Notes under the pieces: generated by a model
The model's input: only the letters and a program-made list of their open reading frames with translations
Told to the model about the DNA's origin: nothing
Database searches by the model: none
NCBI RefSeq assembly: GCF_004027225.2
Contig: NC_046358.1
Location: 1,461,180 to 1,525,179, forward strand
DNA from: Strigops habroptila
Taxonomy: Eukaryota; Chordata; Aves; Psittaciformes; Psittacidae
Length of the DNA stretch: 64,000 bases
Direction: 5' to 3'
Position numbers and translations under genes: made by a program
Part shown: in pieces, positions 1 through 10,560 of the stretch
Layout of the letters: the number at the start of each line of letters is the position of its first letter
Numbering within the stretch: position 1 is the stretch's first letter

Positions 1-404
1 TAATTCCTCACCTGCCTGTGGCTCAGGAACAATCCTTGGTGGTTCCCATTCCGGAACTTATCCTTATGGAAGTGATTCAGCCAAACGGAGGAGGAGGTGA
101 AGCCATTTCATAGCAGGGCCTGAGGTCATCAGGGTGAGAAGGCGTTTGTCAAAGCTTCCACACCACAGCAGTCATTGGGCTGTTAACCACCGTGTGCAAC
201 CTCAGGTTGAAACCAGCCCCAGGAACTGGGAGAACTGGTGTTGATAATGGGGCTTCCCATTGGAAATGCTCCGGGAAGAAGATGACCTTCGTAGGGGCCA
301 AGCTGGTAGATCCTAACCATGAGGAGATAGAGGTTGTAGAGGGAAATTGAGCCTTGTAGACCCAGCAAAACTCATGTAGATAAATGCAGGCCAGGAGAAA
401 TCAT
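1..404. other. Intron or intergenic sequence, no feature seen
   Basis: No exon, RNA gene or clear repeat is visible. The stretch probably belongs to the last intron of the ALDH3B gene whose final exon lies at 725-918. The penultimate ALDH3B exon is not in this stretch, so it must lie left of the window or be absent. Confidence 0.5.
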
Positions 405-520
405 ATGGAATCATGGAATGGTTTGGGTTGGAAGGGACCTTAAAGTTCATGTGGTTCCAAGCAGGGGTAGGAACACCTTCCACTAGAGCAGGTTGCTCCA
501 AGCCCATCTAAACTGAGGCA
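405..520 (-). mobile_element. CR1 LINE 3' fragment
   Basis: The antisense of a CR1 3' end is recognisable from GGTTTGGGTTGGAAGGGACC followed by the block about three-prime-terminal contractions typical of avian CR1 (CACTAGAGCAGGTTGCTCCA). The copy is short and 5' truncated, as nearly all CR1 copies here are. Confidence 0.85.
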
Positions 521-724
521 CTTGGACCTCAGTGACCTGCAGCAGGATTTGCTGGATCGAGGAGCTGTAGAGCTGCAAGAGGCCAAGGGGAAGGTGGGAT
601 CTCCAGCACCACATCCCTACTCAGCAGTTCCCATGAGGAAAGCTTTCCTTGTGTTGCCCGATGACGCTTGCAGCAGGCAGGAGCAGAGCCCCAGGGCAGG
701 TTTGGACCTTGCTGTGTGTTACAG

Positions 725-918
725 GGTGCAGTGGCCTGGGGAGGTACCACGGCAAGTTCACCTTCGACACCTTCACCCACCAGCGTGGGTGCCTGCACCG
801 CAACATGGGCCTGGAGGCCCTCAACACCCTGCGCTACCCACCCTACAGCCAGCAGAAGCTGGGCTTCCTCACGGCCACCTTCGAGATCAAGCGCAAGGGC
901 GCCTGCACCCTGCTCTGA
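725..918 (+). CDS. ALDH3B: Last exon of an upstream ALDH3B-family aldehyde dehydrogenase (gene cut by window edge)
   Basis: After an acceptor ending at 724 the exon reads [20 protein letters not shown] and runs to a TGA at 916-918. This matches the C-terminal exon of ALDH3B1/ALDH3B2, and the first codon is split as in the complete paralog downstream. The protein ends in CTLL, the CaaX-like tail that is lipid-modified in ALDH3B enzymes and attaches them to membranes. About 117 bases (742-858) are almost identical to 8310-8426 of the next gene, after which the two C-termini diverge. The rest of the gene should lie to the left. An isolated duplicated exon cannot be excluded. A variant poly(A) signal AGTAAA lies at 1266-1271. 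Confidence 0.85.
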
Positions 919-1503
919 TGCTGCTCTGCACCCTCATGGACTCGGGATGGGGACACATGGTGGCCTCCTCTCCTCTCTTTCCATCTCCTTGGTCTTGGAC
1001 AGCGTGATGGACACCTCGTCCTGCAGCCATCGTGACTCCACAGTGGACTCTGCTCTGAGCCCTCTGCTTGGACACGTATGGAATGGCCACAAGTTCTTCT
1101 TTTCACCCCAAAGTTGTCTTCTCAGCAAAGAAATGGTCCCCACGAGGCTGAGGAGCAGCAGTTCAACCCATTACCTCCTAGGTGGACCTTTCCTTCTGGA
1201 TGAACCTCGCTCTGCCTTCTCTCAGTGCTGCCTGTTGCTTTTCTCCTCTGTGTAACCTTGCCTGTAGTAAAGACTTTGCATTGAGCTCTGCTGCCTGGCC
1301 TCACCTTGCTCCTGTCACCCAGCTTCGGGACAGGAATCCATCAGCTGAGCCCCAAAGGTGGGTGCTCAGAGCCTCAATGTCCCCCCATCCATCACACAGA
1401 CACCCCCAGCCACAGCATCACACCCTGCTGGGCTCCATCACCCCCTGTGCTGGGCACTGGTGGGGCTGCCCCTCAAATCCTGGGTCAGTTCTGGGCCCCT
1501 CAC
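919..1503 (+). other. Probable 3' UTR and downstream flank of the upstream ALDH3B gene
   Basis: No other reading frame is convincing here. An AGTAAA hexamer at 1266-1271 followed by TTTGCATTG could end the transcript, giving a 3' UTR of about 370 bases. From about 1290 to 1503 I see only CA-rich unique sequence. Confidence 0.4.
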
Positions 1504-1978
1504 CCCAAGAGAGACATTGAGGGGCTGGAGCGGGGCCAGAGAAGGGCCCCGGAGCTGGTGCAGGGCCTGGAGCACAAGTGTGATGAGGAACGGCTGAGGG
1601 ACCTGGGGGGGTTTAGTCTGGAGAAGAGAAGGCTCAGGGGGGACCTTCTCGTTCTCTGCAACTGCCTGACAGGAGGATGGAGCCAGGAGGGGGCTGGGCT
1701 CTGCTCCCAAGGAACAAGGGATGGGACAAGAGGAAACGGCCTCAAGCTGCCCCAGGGCAGGTTTAGATGGAGCTGAGGAACAATTCCTTCCCCAGAGGGT
1801 GCTCAGGCATTGGAACAGGCTGCCCAGGGCAGGGCTGGAGTTACCATCCCTGGGGGGGTTTAGAGGACGTGTGGACGTGGCTCTTGGGGGACACGGGTCA
1901 GTGGTGGCCTTGGCAGTGCTGGGGAACGGTTGGACTCGATAAGCTTAAAGCTCTTTCCCAACCTGGTTGATTCTGTGG
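1504..1978 (+). mobile_element. CR1 LINE fragment, second subfamily
   Basis: Starts near GGGGCTGGAGCGGGGCCAGA and ends CCAACCTGGTTGATTCTGTG. The 3' end (GGTTGGACTCGATAAGCTTAAAG) differs from the more common CR1 type in the window. It encodes the decayed C-terminus of CR1 ORF2 only. It lies just upstream of the next ALDH3B gene and could overlap its promoter region. Confidence 0.85.
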
Positions 1979-2303
1979 TCACCCCATACCCCATGGCTGA
2001 TGTTGAGGTGCTCCAGGGGTGGGTTTTGGGGTGTGTTTTGCACCCCAAGTGGTTTGGGCTGGAGCGGAGCCGGCGCTGACGTGCGGTGGGGCAGAGCAGG
2101 AAGTGGGCAGCCTCCGTCCACAGGCTGTGACAGCACCCAGGCAGCACCCAGCCTGCCCCACACCTCACCAGGGTCCTGGCACCCCAAAGCCACCTCCTCC
2201 GGGCAGAGCACCCCGTTAGTTAACCAGAGTGGGGAACTTGTGGTTTCCATCCTTTGGAATCCTTTGGTGTGAAGCTCCAGCCCTGTGTTGCTCCCTTGGG
2301 ATC
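1979..2303 (+). promoter_or_regulatory. Presumed 5' UTR / promoter region of the complete ALDH3B gene
   Basis: This GC-rich interval separates the CR1 at 1504-1978 from the first ATG at 2304. No TATA box is evident. It is assigned to the gene by position only, and a separate noncoding first exon further left is possible. Confidence 0.3.
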
Positions 2304-5300
2304 ATGGAAACCAACAGTGTCCTCCCAGAGCCCGGCACGCAGCAGCTCCCGGGAAACGGGGCTGGGAATGCTCCTGAGGATGATGATGGTGGTGATGGGA
2401 AGGGGAGCACGGACGGCGATGACATGAGGTAAGAGCATGGGATGGGTGGGAGCAGGAGGGGTCAGGGTGCTCTGCCCTCACCCCAGGGTGCTGTCTGGTG
2501 CTGGTGTGGGGTAAAGCAGAGCTGGGTGCTGCTGAAGGGTGCTGGGGGACAGGTTTGGGGTCCATGGGCCAAGGGATGAGACATGGGAATGCTGGGATCA
2601 GAGCCATGTAGGGGGCACGAGGAGGACTCCCTGCCCAGTCCCCAGGGACTCCGGGGCTCCAGTTCGGGGTGCTGTGGGGCTGGGGGGGACGTGGAGCTTC
2701 TCGGGGGGCTGCGATGGGGCTGGTGTGGGTCCGGGGTCCCTGTGACACCCCTGTCCCTGCAGCGGGAACCCCTTTGCGGGGCTGGTGACCCTCCTGCGGG
2801 CAGCCTGGCTCTCGGGGAAGACGCGGCCCATGGAGTACCGGGTGGCCCAGCTGGAGGCCCTGGGGCGCTTCCTGGAGGAGAAGAAGCAGGACATCCTGGA
2901 GGCCACGGCCCTGGACATGGGCAAGGTGAGGAGAAGGGGAGCTGGGAATGGGGGGGACCAGAGGCTGGAGGAGCCAAGGGGCTGCGGGTGCGCAGAGCGT
3001 TGATGTGATGCCCCAGGTTGGACACAGGGGCTTGGAGCAACCTGCTCTAGTGGAAGGTGTCCCTGCCCGTGGCAGGGGCTTGGAGCTGGATGAGCTTTAA
3101 GGTCCCTTCCAACACAAACCATTCCATGATTCTATGGCCTCCATAAGTCCCCAAAGAGCTCCAGACCCCCTCAGCCCAACAGTTCCCCCTTTGATGCAGC
3201 TCATTCGCGCGCAGCCAGAGCCTCACAGACCACACAGGGCTCATCATCTGTTGTTCTCCATCACAGTTCACAGCTTCCCTTTGGACACCTTCCTCATCCC
3301 TACTGCAGCCTGCAAGAAGCTCTTCCCTGTGAGGGTGCTGAGGCGCTGGCACAGGGTGCCCAGAGAAGCTGTGGCTGCCCCATCCCTGGCAGTGTTCAAG
3401 GCCAGGTTGGACACAGGGGCTTGGAGCAACCTGCTCTAGTGGAAGGTGTCCCTGCCCGTGGCAGGGGTTGGAGCTGGAGGAGCTTTAAGGTCTCTTCCAA
3501 CCCAAACCTTCTATAGTTCTGCTTAATAGCATCCTCCTGCCTGTGGTTCACCCCGTTCCTTCTTGGACTCCTTCAACACCTCCTGGTCGCTGGGTCTCTG
3601 CTTCTTCTTTCTCGTACCCTGTGGTGAGCTCCCAGGCTCCTCTTCTCTGCCCTCACCTTGGAAAGCCCCGTGAGGGCTCTGCTTTGGCTTGGTTGGCATC
3701 TCCTCCTGGCTCATGCCACCCGCAGCACCGCCGCAGCGGGTGGTGGGTGTCCTTAGCATCAGCCTCATTGCTTCCTCGTTGGCCTGAGGTTCCCTTTTCC
3801 TTGGAAGAGGCACCAACGTGTTGTTCTTGTGCTGTCTCCTTCCTCCCTTCCTGGAGGAGCTGCCCAGCTTCTTCCCTCATCTTCCTTCTCCTGATGCACT
3901 GAGCCACATTCCCTCTGCTCCCAAACTCCTCCATCCTTCAGGTTCCCTCTTCAATGGCAGGGGGTTGGTGCTGGATGAGCTTTAAGGTCCATTCCATCCC
4001 AAACCATTCCATGATTCTGTGACCATCCCTCCTCCCACCCTGCTGGGGACCTCTGGAAGCCTTTGCTCCCTGTTCTCCCTCCTCCCAGCCTCGGTGGTGG
4101 ATCTCCTCTGTGCTTCCTCGGCTCACCCTCCCAAAACCCCTACAAAACAGGCTCCAAATGCTGGATATTCCCTTTTCTCCCCATTTCCTCCCAAATCTTG
4201 GCACCAGGGTGGTGGGTATCCCTCAACATGGGCTGGTTTTAGCCTTCAAAGGTGTATATAGGGATAATGGGTATATAGGGTTAATGTGTATGTAGGGATA
4301 AGGTATACGTAGGGATAATGTGTATACAGGGATAAGGTTTATATATAGGGATAAGGTATATGTAGGGATAAGGCGTATCTAGGGATAAGGCGTATATATA
4401 GCGGTGAGGTATATATAGGGATAAGGGGTATATATAAGGATAAGGTATATATAGAGATAATGTATCTATAGGGGTAAGGTGTATATAGAGATGGGGGTAT
4501 ATATAAGGATAAGGTATATATAGGGATAATGTATCTATAGGGATAAGGTGTATATAGGGATAAGGGGTATATATAAGGATAAGGTATCTATAGGGATAAT
4601 GTATCTATAGGGATAAGGTGGATATAGGGATAAGGTATATAGAGCAATAAGGTACATATAGGGATAAGGTGTATATAGGGATAAGGTGTATATAGGGATA
4701 AGGTGTATATAGGGATAAAGTATAGGGATAAGGTATCTATAGGGATAAGGTGTATATAGGGATAAGGTATATGTACAGATAATGCGTATATAGGGATAAT
4801 GTGTATACAGGGATAATGTGTATGCAGGAATAAGGTATATATAGGGGTAAGGTATATATAGGGATAAGGGGTATATATAAGGATAAGGTATATGTAGGGA
4901 TAATGTATCTATAGGGATAAGGTGTATATAGGGATACGGGGTATATATAAGGATAAGGTATCTATAGGGGTAATGTATCTATAGGGATAAGGTATCTATA
5001 GGGATAAGGTATCTATAGGGATAATGTGTATACAGGGATAAGGTATATATAGGGGTAAGGTATCTATAGTGATAAGGTGTATATAGGGATAAGGTGTATA
5101 TAGGGATAAGGTATTCATAGGGATAAGGTATCTATAGGGATAATGGCTCCTTGTCCTCAGCCACCCTTTGAAGCCGAACTGACCGAGATCCTCCTGTGCA
5201 AGAACGAGCTCCACGAGACGCTGAACAACCTGTGCCACTGGATGAAGGACGAGCACGTGGAGAGGAACATGGTGAGGGCAGGGAGAGGATGGGGCAAGGA

Positions 5301-8300
5301 CCCACCTCCTGTGCAGAGCTGGGTGCGCTGGGGCCATGCAGGTGGTGCTGCAGGCTGGGACCTGCAATGGAGAGGTGGGTTCCTCACGTGGAGGGTGTCC
5401 TGCAGGCGACGCGGCTGGACTCGGCCTTCATCCGCAAGGAACCCTATGGCGTGGTGCTCATCATGGGGCCCTGGTGCTGCCCCATCAACCTGCTCCTGGG
5501 GCCTCTCATTGGGGCCATCGCTGCTGGTGAGCTGAGGATCCAGGCTGGGGTGCCACAAGGGCTGGTTGTCACCGTGTCACTGCTTGATGTCCTCTCCATC
5601 TCCCCCCAGGTAACTGTGTTGTCATCAAACCCTCAGAGATGACTGAGAATGTTGAGAAACTCATGGCTGAAGCGCTGCCCAGTTACCTGGACAGAGTAAG
5701 GAGCAATTCCTGGCCTTATCCCTGTCCCTGCTGAGGGCCATGGTGTTCCCAACCCTGCCTTGCCCTCACCAGCACTGGTTCGAGGTGCTGCTCTACCTCC
5801 TTCCTCTGGTGTTCACACCCCAGCAGCCTGGGATGCTGGTGGTGGGGATGGGGACACCATGGGCAGACGCTGACCATGGGGGACCCTTCCTCTTGCATTG
5901 CAGGACTGCTTTGCCGTGGTGACCACCAGCACGCAGGAGACCACCAGGCTGCTGGAGAACAAGTTTGACTACATCTTCTTTGCTGGTATGTCCCATGGGC
6001 CAGAGCAGAGCCCAGCCTGGGGTTAGTGCAGTGTGGGATGGAGCTCCCACTGAACCCCTGGCTCTTCCTTACCCTTCCCATCCATGTGAGATGGGGGCAG
6101 CCTGCCCTTGCTGGTCCACTGTGAAGATAGGGCTTATTGTGTTGGGGATCTGGTGTCAGGATGTCTGAGCATAGGTTTGTGATGGATGAATGGGGGGTAC
6201 CATGGTGGAGATGGAGAGCGCTCAGCGTCCACCGAAGTGGGTGCAGGACAGGAGTGGGGCTTGACATGTCTCCCTGGCTCCTCATAGTATGGTTTGGGTT
6301 GGAGAGGACCTTAAGATCGTCTCATTCCAACGAAGGAAAGTGAAGGACACTTGGACTGTAGCATAGAACCACGGAATCAACCAGGTTGGGAAAGACCTTT
6401 AAGCCCATCAAGCCCAACCATTCCCCAGCACCGCCAAGGCCACCACTAACCCAAGGCAGTGAGGGCACGGTTTGGGAACACTGGTGGGACCTGGCTTTTG
6501 ACCATGGTGGCATCCTGACCCTGCTGCATCAATCCCTGCCCTCAGGCAAGCCCTCCGTGGGGAGGATGGTGATGGCAGCCGCTGCCAAGCACCTCACCCC
6601 GGTGACGCTGGAGCTGGGGGGCAAGAACCCCTGTTACGTGTCGGACACGTGCGACGTGCGCAGCGTGGCCCGGCGGCTGGCCTGGGGCCGCTTCTTCAAC
6701 GCGGGGCAGACCTGCGTGGCGCCCGACTACGTGCTCTGCACCCTGGAGATGCAGGAGAAGCTGCTGCCTGCCCTGCAGAAGGTCATCACCGAGTTCTACG
6801 GCTCCAACCCTCGGGAATCGCCTGATTTCGGTCGCATCGTGGAGGGGAAGGAATTCCAGAGGTTGCAGATGCTGCTGCGCAGCAGGAGAGTGGCCATCGG
6901 GGGGCAGATGGATGAGAAGGATCTTTACATCGGTGAGGGCTTCGTCTTCATCCTTTGTGGAGTGGACATGGGTTTTGGGAATGGTCTCAGAGTGGAGGGA
7001 GGTTGTGGATGGACGGGACACTCGGGGAAGTGTCTCATGGGGATCATGGAGCTTGGTGAGGTGTCCTGCCATAGAGGAGCTCTGGGTTTTGGGGAGAGGA
7101 CCAAGGTGTCATCTCCAATCTCTGATGCCTTTGGGTTGGTTTCTCTGCAGCTCCCACGGTGCTGGTGGATGTGCAGCCCTCAGATCCCATCATGCAGGAG
7201 ATCATCCTCGGCCCCATCTTGCCCATTGTCGTTGTGGCCAACGTGAATGAAGCCATTGACTTCATCAACAGCCGTGAGCGCCCGCTGGCCGTGTATGTCT
7301 TCTCCTCTGATGACAAGGTATGGTCTATAAGCCGTGCTCACCCCATGCTTAAAGCTTGGACTTGATGATCTTAAAGGTCTGTTCCAGCCTGGTTGATTCT
7401 ATGGTATTAAACCATGGTCACCCTCCAAAGCTTCTCTTCAGAGCAGCCAGCCCTGGCTGTGGGGAAGGATTGGAGCTGGAACCAAGCTCCAAACCTCACG
7501 TTCACCTTCTCTGCTCCCGTCCCAGGTGGTGGCCCAGGTCCTGGAGCGCACGAGCAGCGGTGGCTTCTGCAGCAACGACACCCTCATGCACATGATCCTG
7601 ACCTCGCTGCCCTTCGGGGGCATCGGTAGGTGCAAAGCTCCATCCCTGGCCAATGTGAGCTGAGTGTGAGCCCATCCCTGGCAGTGTTCAAGGCCAAGTT
7701 GGACACAGGGGCTTGGAGGAACCTGCTCTAGTGGAAGGTGTCCCTGCCCGTGGCAGGGGTTGGAGCTGCAGGAGCTTTAAGGGCCCTTCCAACACAAACC
7801 AGACTGGGATTCCATGATAATTAAGCTCCCCCCTTAAGGGCACTTGGTGATGGACGCTTGTCTCTGCACCATGTCTTCATCCAGCTGCTTGCTAACACCA
7901 GCATGATGGGGAGGGCTGGCCATGGCCAAGCTTCCCAAGAAAGCGATCTGAAGAGGACCATGGAGGTGATCTAGATGGATGCCAAATGGAATCATAAGAG
8001 TCATGGCATAGTTTGGGTTGAAGGGACCTTAAAGCTCCTCCAGCTCCAACCCCCTGCCACGGGCAGGGACACCTTCCACTAGAGCAGGTTGCTCCAAGCC
8101 CCTGTGTCCAACCTGGCCTTGAACACTGCCAGGGATGGGGCAGCCACAGCTTCTGTGGGCACCCTGTGCCAGCACCTCAGCACCCTCACAGGGAAGAGCT
8201 TCTTGGTCTTATTGTGCCAACTGGTGGTGAACAACGGGATGAACGATGTCCCCACCCAGGCACCAACTGGAGCCTTGTGCTGTGTGTTGCAGGGAGCAGC

Positions 8301-8486
8301 GGGTTGGGGAGGTACCACGGCAAGTTCACCTTCGACACCTTCACCCACCAGCGCGGGTGCCTGCACCGCAACATGGGCCTGGAGGCCCTCAACACCCTGC
8401 GCTACCCACCCTACAGCCAGCACAGGATGGGCATCGTCTGTGCTGCCTCTGGGGTGAAGCACAAGGGCTCCTGCACCCTGCTCTGA
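2304..8486 (+). CDS. ALDH3B1: ALDH3B-family aldehyde dehydrogenase, ten coding exons, atypical active site
   Basis: Exons with GT-AG borders: 2304-2428, 2763-2925, 5161-5271, 5406-5526, 5610-5695, 5904-5985, 6546-6932, 7151-7317, 7526-7625, 8293-8486. They give 511 residues, against 468 in human ALDH3B1; the excess is an acidic, glycine-rich N-terminus of about 42 residues. The family oxidises lipid-derived aldehydes with NAD(P) at membranes. Visible features are LELGGKNP with the general-base Glu (about 252), FNAGQTC with the nucleophile Cys (about 286), SSGGFC, and a C-terminal CTLL lipidation tail. Three conserved positions differ: PWNYP is PWCCP (Cys157 for the oxyanion-hole Asn), and QEEIFGP is QEIILGP (Ile376 and Leu378 for the cofactor-contacting Glu and Phe). 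All exons are open and in phase, so it reads as a preserved gene, possibly with altered activity. No canonical AATAAA was seen before 9300. It could equally be called ALDH3B2; orthology needs a tree. Confidence 0.9.
3013..3137 (+). mobile_element. CR1 LINE 3' fragment (ALDH3B intron 2)
   Basis: Begins CCAGGTTGGACACAGGGGCT and ends CCATTCCATGATTCTATGG, the last 125 bases of the common CR1 subfamily. Confidence 0.85.
3313..3521 (+). mobile_element. CR1 LINE 3' fragment (ALDH3B intron 2)
   Basis: Starts GAAGCTCTTCCCTGTGAGGG, 208 bases. It lies 175 bases after the previous copy in the same orientation. Confidence 0.85.
3955..4021 (+). mobile_element. CR1 LINE 3' tip (ALDH3B intron 2)
   Basis: Only the terminal 67 bases are present, ending CCATTCCATGATTCTGTGA. 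Confidence 0.75.
4245..5145 (+). repeat. AT-rich minisatellite, unit of about 15-18 bp (ALDH3B intron 2)
   Basis: About 900 bases are built from variants of TATAGGGATAAGGTGTA and TATCTATAGGGATAAGG, roughly 50 to 55 copies. The array ends within about 15 bases of the acceptor of exon 3 at 5161. It is much more AT-rich than the surrounding gene. Confidence 0.95.
6288..6458 (-). mobile_element. Two abutting antisense CR1 3' fragments (ALDH3B intron 6)
   Basis: 6288-6340 resembles the common CR1 3' end and 6362-6458 the second subfamily (CAACCAGGTTGGGAAAGACC). Both are antisense and lie about 90 bases before the acceptor of exon 7 at 6546. Confidence 0.75.
7350..7412 (+). mobile_element. CR1 LINE 3' tip, second subfamily (ALDH3B intron 8)
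   Basis: Carries TTGGACTTGATGATCTTAAA and ends GGTTGATTCTATGG, 63 bases. Confidence 0.75.
7674..7818 (+). mobile_element. CR1 LINE 3' fragment (ALDH3B intron 9)
   Basis: The last 145 bases of the common subfamily, ending ACTGGGATTCCATGA. Confidence 0.85.
7830..7988 (-). repeat. 160-bp segment shared with NDUFS8 intron, copy 1
   Basis: Homologous to about 13250-13417 (shared stretches include GCACCATGTCTTCATCCAGC and GGGAGGGCTGGCCATGGCCA). In both places it directly adjoins the 3' end of an antisense CR1, so it may be flanking DNA carried along with the LINE, or an undescribed repeat. Confidence 0.75.
7989..8205 (-). mobile_element. Antisense CR1 LINE fragment (ALDH3B intron 9)
   Basis: Runs from AGTTTGGGTTGAAGGGACC to CACAGGGAAGAGCTTCTT. 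It ends 88 bases before the acceptor of the last ALDH3B exon. Confidence 0.85.
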
Positions 8487-9300
8487 GTGCCCCATCACCA
8501 TCCTGTCACCTCCCTCCATAGTGGTCCTGGTGGCCATGGGCAATGAAAGGTGTTTCCTTCCATCTGGTGAGCGCCTGTGTGCTTCCCTGCCTCCGTGCTG
8601 CCCATCCATCAGGGAAAGGGTTGGAGATGCTGGTCTAAGAGGGAGGAACTGGGAGGGTGCAGTGGGAGCTGCTGGGGCTGCAGGTGGAAAGGGGTCCCAC
8701 AGGTCCCTGCCTCCTGCTCTTGTCACTGCTGGCCATGGCAGAGGGGTGGAAGGGCTCCGGGTGATGCCCTTTGGCAACTCACCCCCTGAGAAGGTCCAAA
8801 GCAACGTTCTCCTCCCGAATCCTGGAGCTGGGCTGGTCCCAGTTCCATTTTCCCCTTGTCTCGCATGGGTTGGGAACCTCCTCAGCAAGCAGAGCCCTTG
8901 GAGTGAGCACAGGCAGCTAAACCCAGAGAGGGACAGATCAGGTGCCAGTAGGACATGAGGTCTTCTCCTGCAGCATTCAGGGTGTGCCGTGCCCCAGGGC
9001 CCCCCTCTGCTCTGTCCTGGTTGCTTTGGCTCCATCCTGCTGGGTTTTGGGCTCTGTTCCTCCACCCCAGCTCTGCTCCTGGTCTCCTCCAGCCGTGATC
9101 CCCCCACCCTGTGCTTTGAAATGGAGGTACCAAGTCAACCCCAGCCCATTGCTTCTCAAGAACAAGACCCTGTTGGATATGTCCCACCCAGCACAATGTG
9201 CAGTGCCCGGGAGCAGAGGGACACCCAGGCTGCTCCTGCCCCCAGCTTGGGGTCCCTCTCTCTTTGGATATAGAAGGGAACAGGGTGGCTTTGTCCATTA
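8487..9300. other. Downstream flank of ALDH3B, no gene seen
   Basis: This should contain the 3' UTR of ALDH3B. I found no AATAAA. No conserved protein-like frame or recognised repeat is visible before the CR1 at 9301. Confidence 0.4.
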
Positions 9301-9632
9301 GATAGAATCCCAGCCTGGTTTGGGTTGAAGGGACCTTAAAGCCCATCCAGTTTCAACCCCCTGCCACGGGCAGGGACACCTTCCACTAGAGCAGGTTGCT
9401 CCAAGCCCCTGTGTCCAACCTGGCCTTGAACACTGCCAGGGATGGGGCAGCCACAGCTTCTCTGGGCACCCTGTGCCAGCGCCTCAGCACCCTCACAGGG
9501 AAGAGCTTCTGCCTCAGAGCTCATCTCAGTCTCCCCTCTGGCGGGTTAAAGCCATTCCCCTTGTCCCATCCCTACAGGCCCTTGTCCAAAGCCCCTCTCC
9601 AGGTTTCCTGGAGCCCCTTTAAGCACTGGAGG
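9301..9632 (-). mobile_element. Antisense CR1 LINE fragment
   Basis: A longer copy that extends from the 3' tip through the AGCTCATCTCAGTCTCCCC region to TTTAAGCACTGGAG. Confidence 0.85.
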
Positions 9633-9744
9633 CTGGACCTAAAGGGGCTTCTTTATCAGTACATCCCACAGGGATTCTCTCTCCCATCCCATCCCTCTTT
9701 CCATGGCAGGGATACATGCATGGGGCTGCCCCTGCGAGCCTGAT

Positions 9745-9870
9745 GTTGATTCATGGGGTGGTTTTGACCATGCTGGGCTCATGCTGCCCTCAGACAAACC
9801 CTCTGTGGGGAGGATCGTGGTGGCAGCTCCTGCCAAGTGCCTGTCACCAGCACCCCTGTGACATGCAGAA
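9745..9870 (+). pseudogene. Relic of a third ALDH3B copy (intron end plus start of exon 7)
   Basis: Bases 9788-9870 resemble the 5' part of ALDH3B exon 7 at 6537-6620, including the acceptor region TGCCCTCAG and CTCTGTGGGGAGGAT. The preceding TTTGACCATG stretch resembles the intron before that exon (around 6496). Homology fades within about 90 coding bases and the frame does not stay open as an ALDH. It is a host-gene duplicate remnant sitting 1.3 kb downstream of the complete gene. Confidence 0.7.
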
Positions 9871-10097
9871 CATGGCCTGGGTGCTGATGGAGATGCAATG
9901 GGATAAGCCTCTCATCCAGGACAAGAGATCTTCAGGTCCCATGGTGCAGGAGGAGGGATCTTCAGGCCCATCCTCACACTGGCATCACCTCCATCCGCAC
10001 CCAGGAGCAGCCGCTGGGTCCTCTCCTCCTGCAGGAGGGTGCAGAGCTGGGCTGGGAGCAGCAGCAGCACCCTCAGGTCCCATCCTGCTGCGAGGGT

Positions 10098-10560
10098 GTC
10101 GTGGTTTAACCCAGACCAAGCACCACGAAGCCACTCACTCGCTTCCCACTGGTGTGGTGGGAGGAGAATGGGAAGAACAAGGCAAAACCTCTGGGTTGAG
10201 AGAACAGTTTAATAAGTAAAACACAGTAAAATAGAAGGATAAAGGGAAATAGAGAAGTAGAATAAACACCCCAAGAGATGCACAACACACTCAGCACCCA
10301 CTCACTGATGCCCAGCCTGTCCCCAAGCAACTCCCAGCCAATTCCCCCCAGTTTCTATGCTGGGCATGATGTGCTGTGGTCTGGAATATCCCTTTGGATA
10401 GTTCAGGTCAGGTTCCTGTCTCTGCTGCTTCCACTGGCAGAGCACAAGAGTCTGAAATGTCCTTGATCAGGTAAGCGCTATTGAGTAGAACTCAAACACT
10501 GGCGCGTTACCAGCATCCTTCTCAGGCTGAAGCCACAGCACAGCACTGCACCAGATACTG
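10098..10560 (-). mobile_element. Avian endogenous retrovirus LTR relic
   Basis: The left end TGTCGTGGTTTAACCCAGAC and the internal TATGCTGGGCATGATG and GGAATATCCCTTTGGATAG match the abundant avian LTR family that, read on the minus strand, starts TGTCCTGGTTTCAGC. It appears solo, without internal viral genes. The 5' end of the LTR is missing where a CR1 adjoins at 10560. It is an old, broken fossil. Confidence 0.75.

Noticed and set aside
3523-3934. Overlapping frames on both strands in ALDH3B intron 2
   Set aside because: Low-complexity CT-rich intron sequence with no splice context or recognisable protein.
4245-5145. Resemblance of TAGGGATAA units to a homing endonuclease site or to telomere repeats
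   Set aside because: Only a partial core matches and the unit is 15 to 18 bases with TATA stretches; it is neither a telomere repeat nor a full site.
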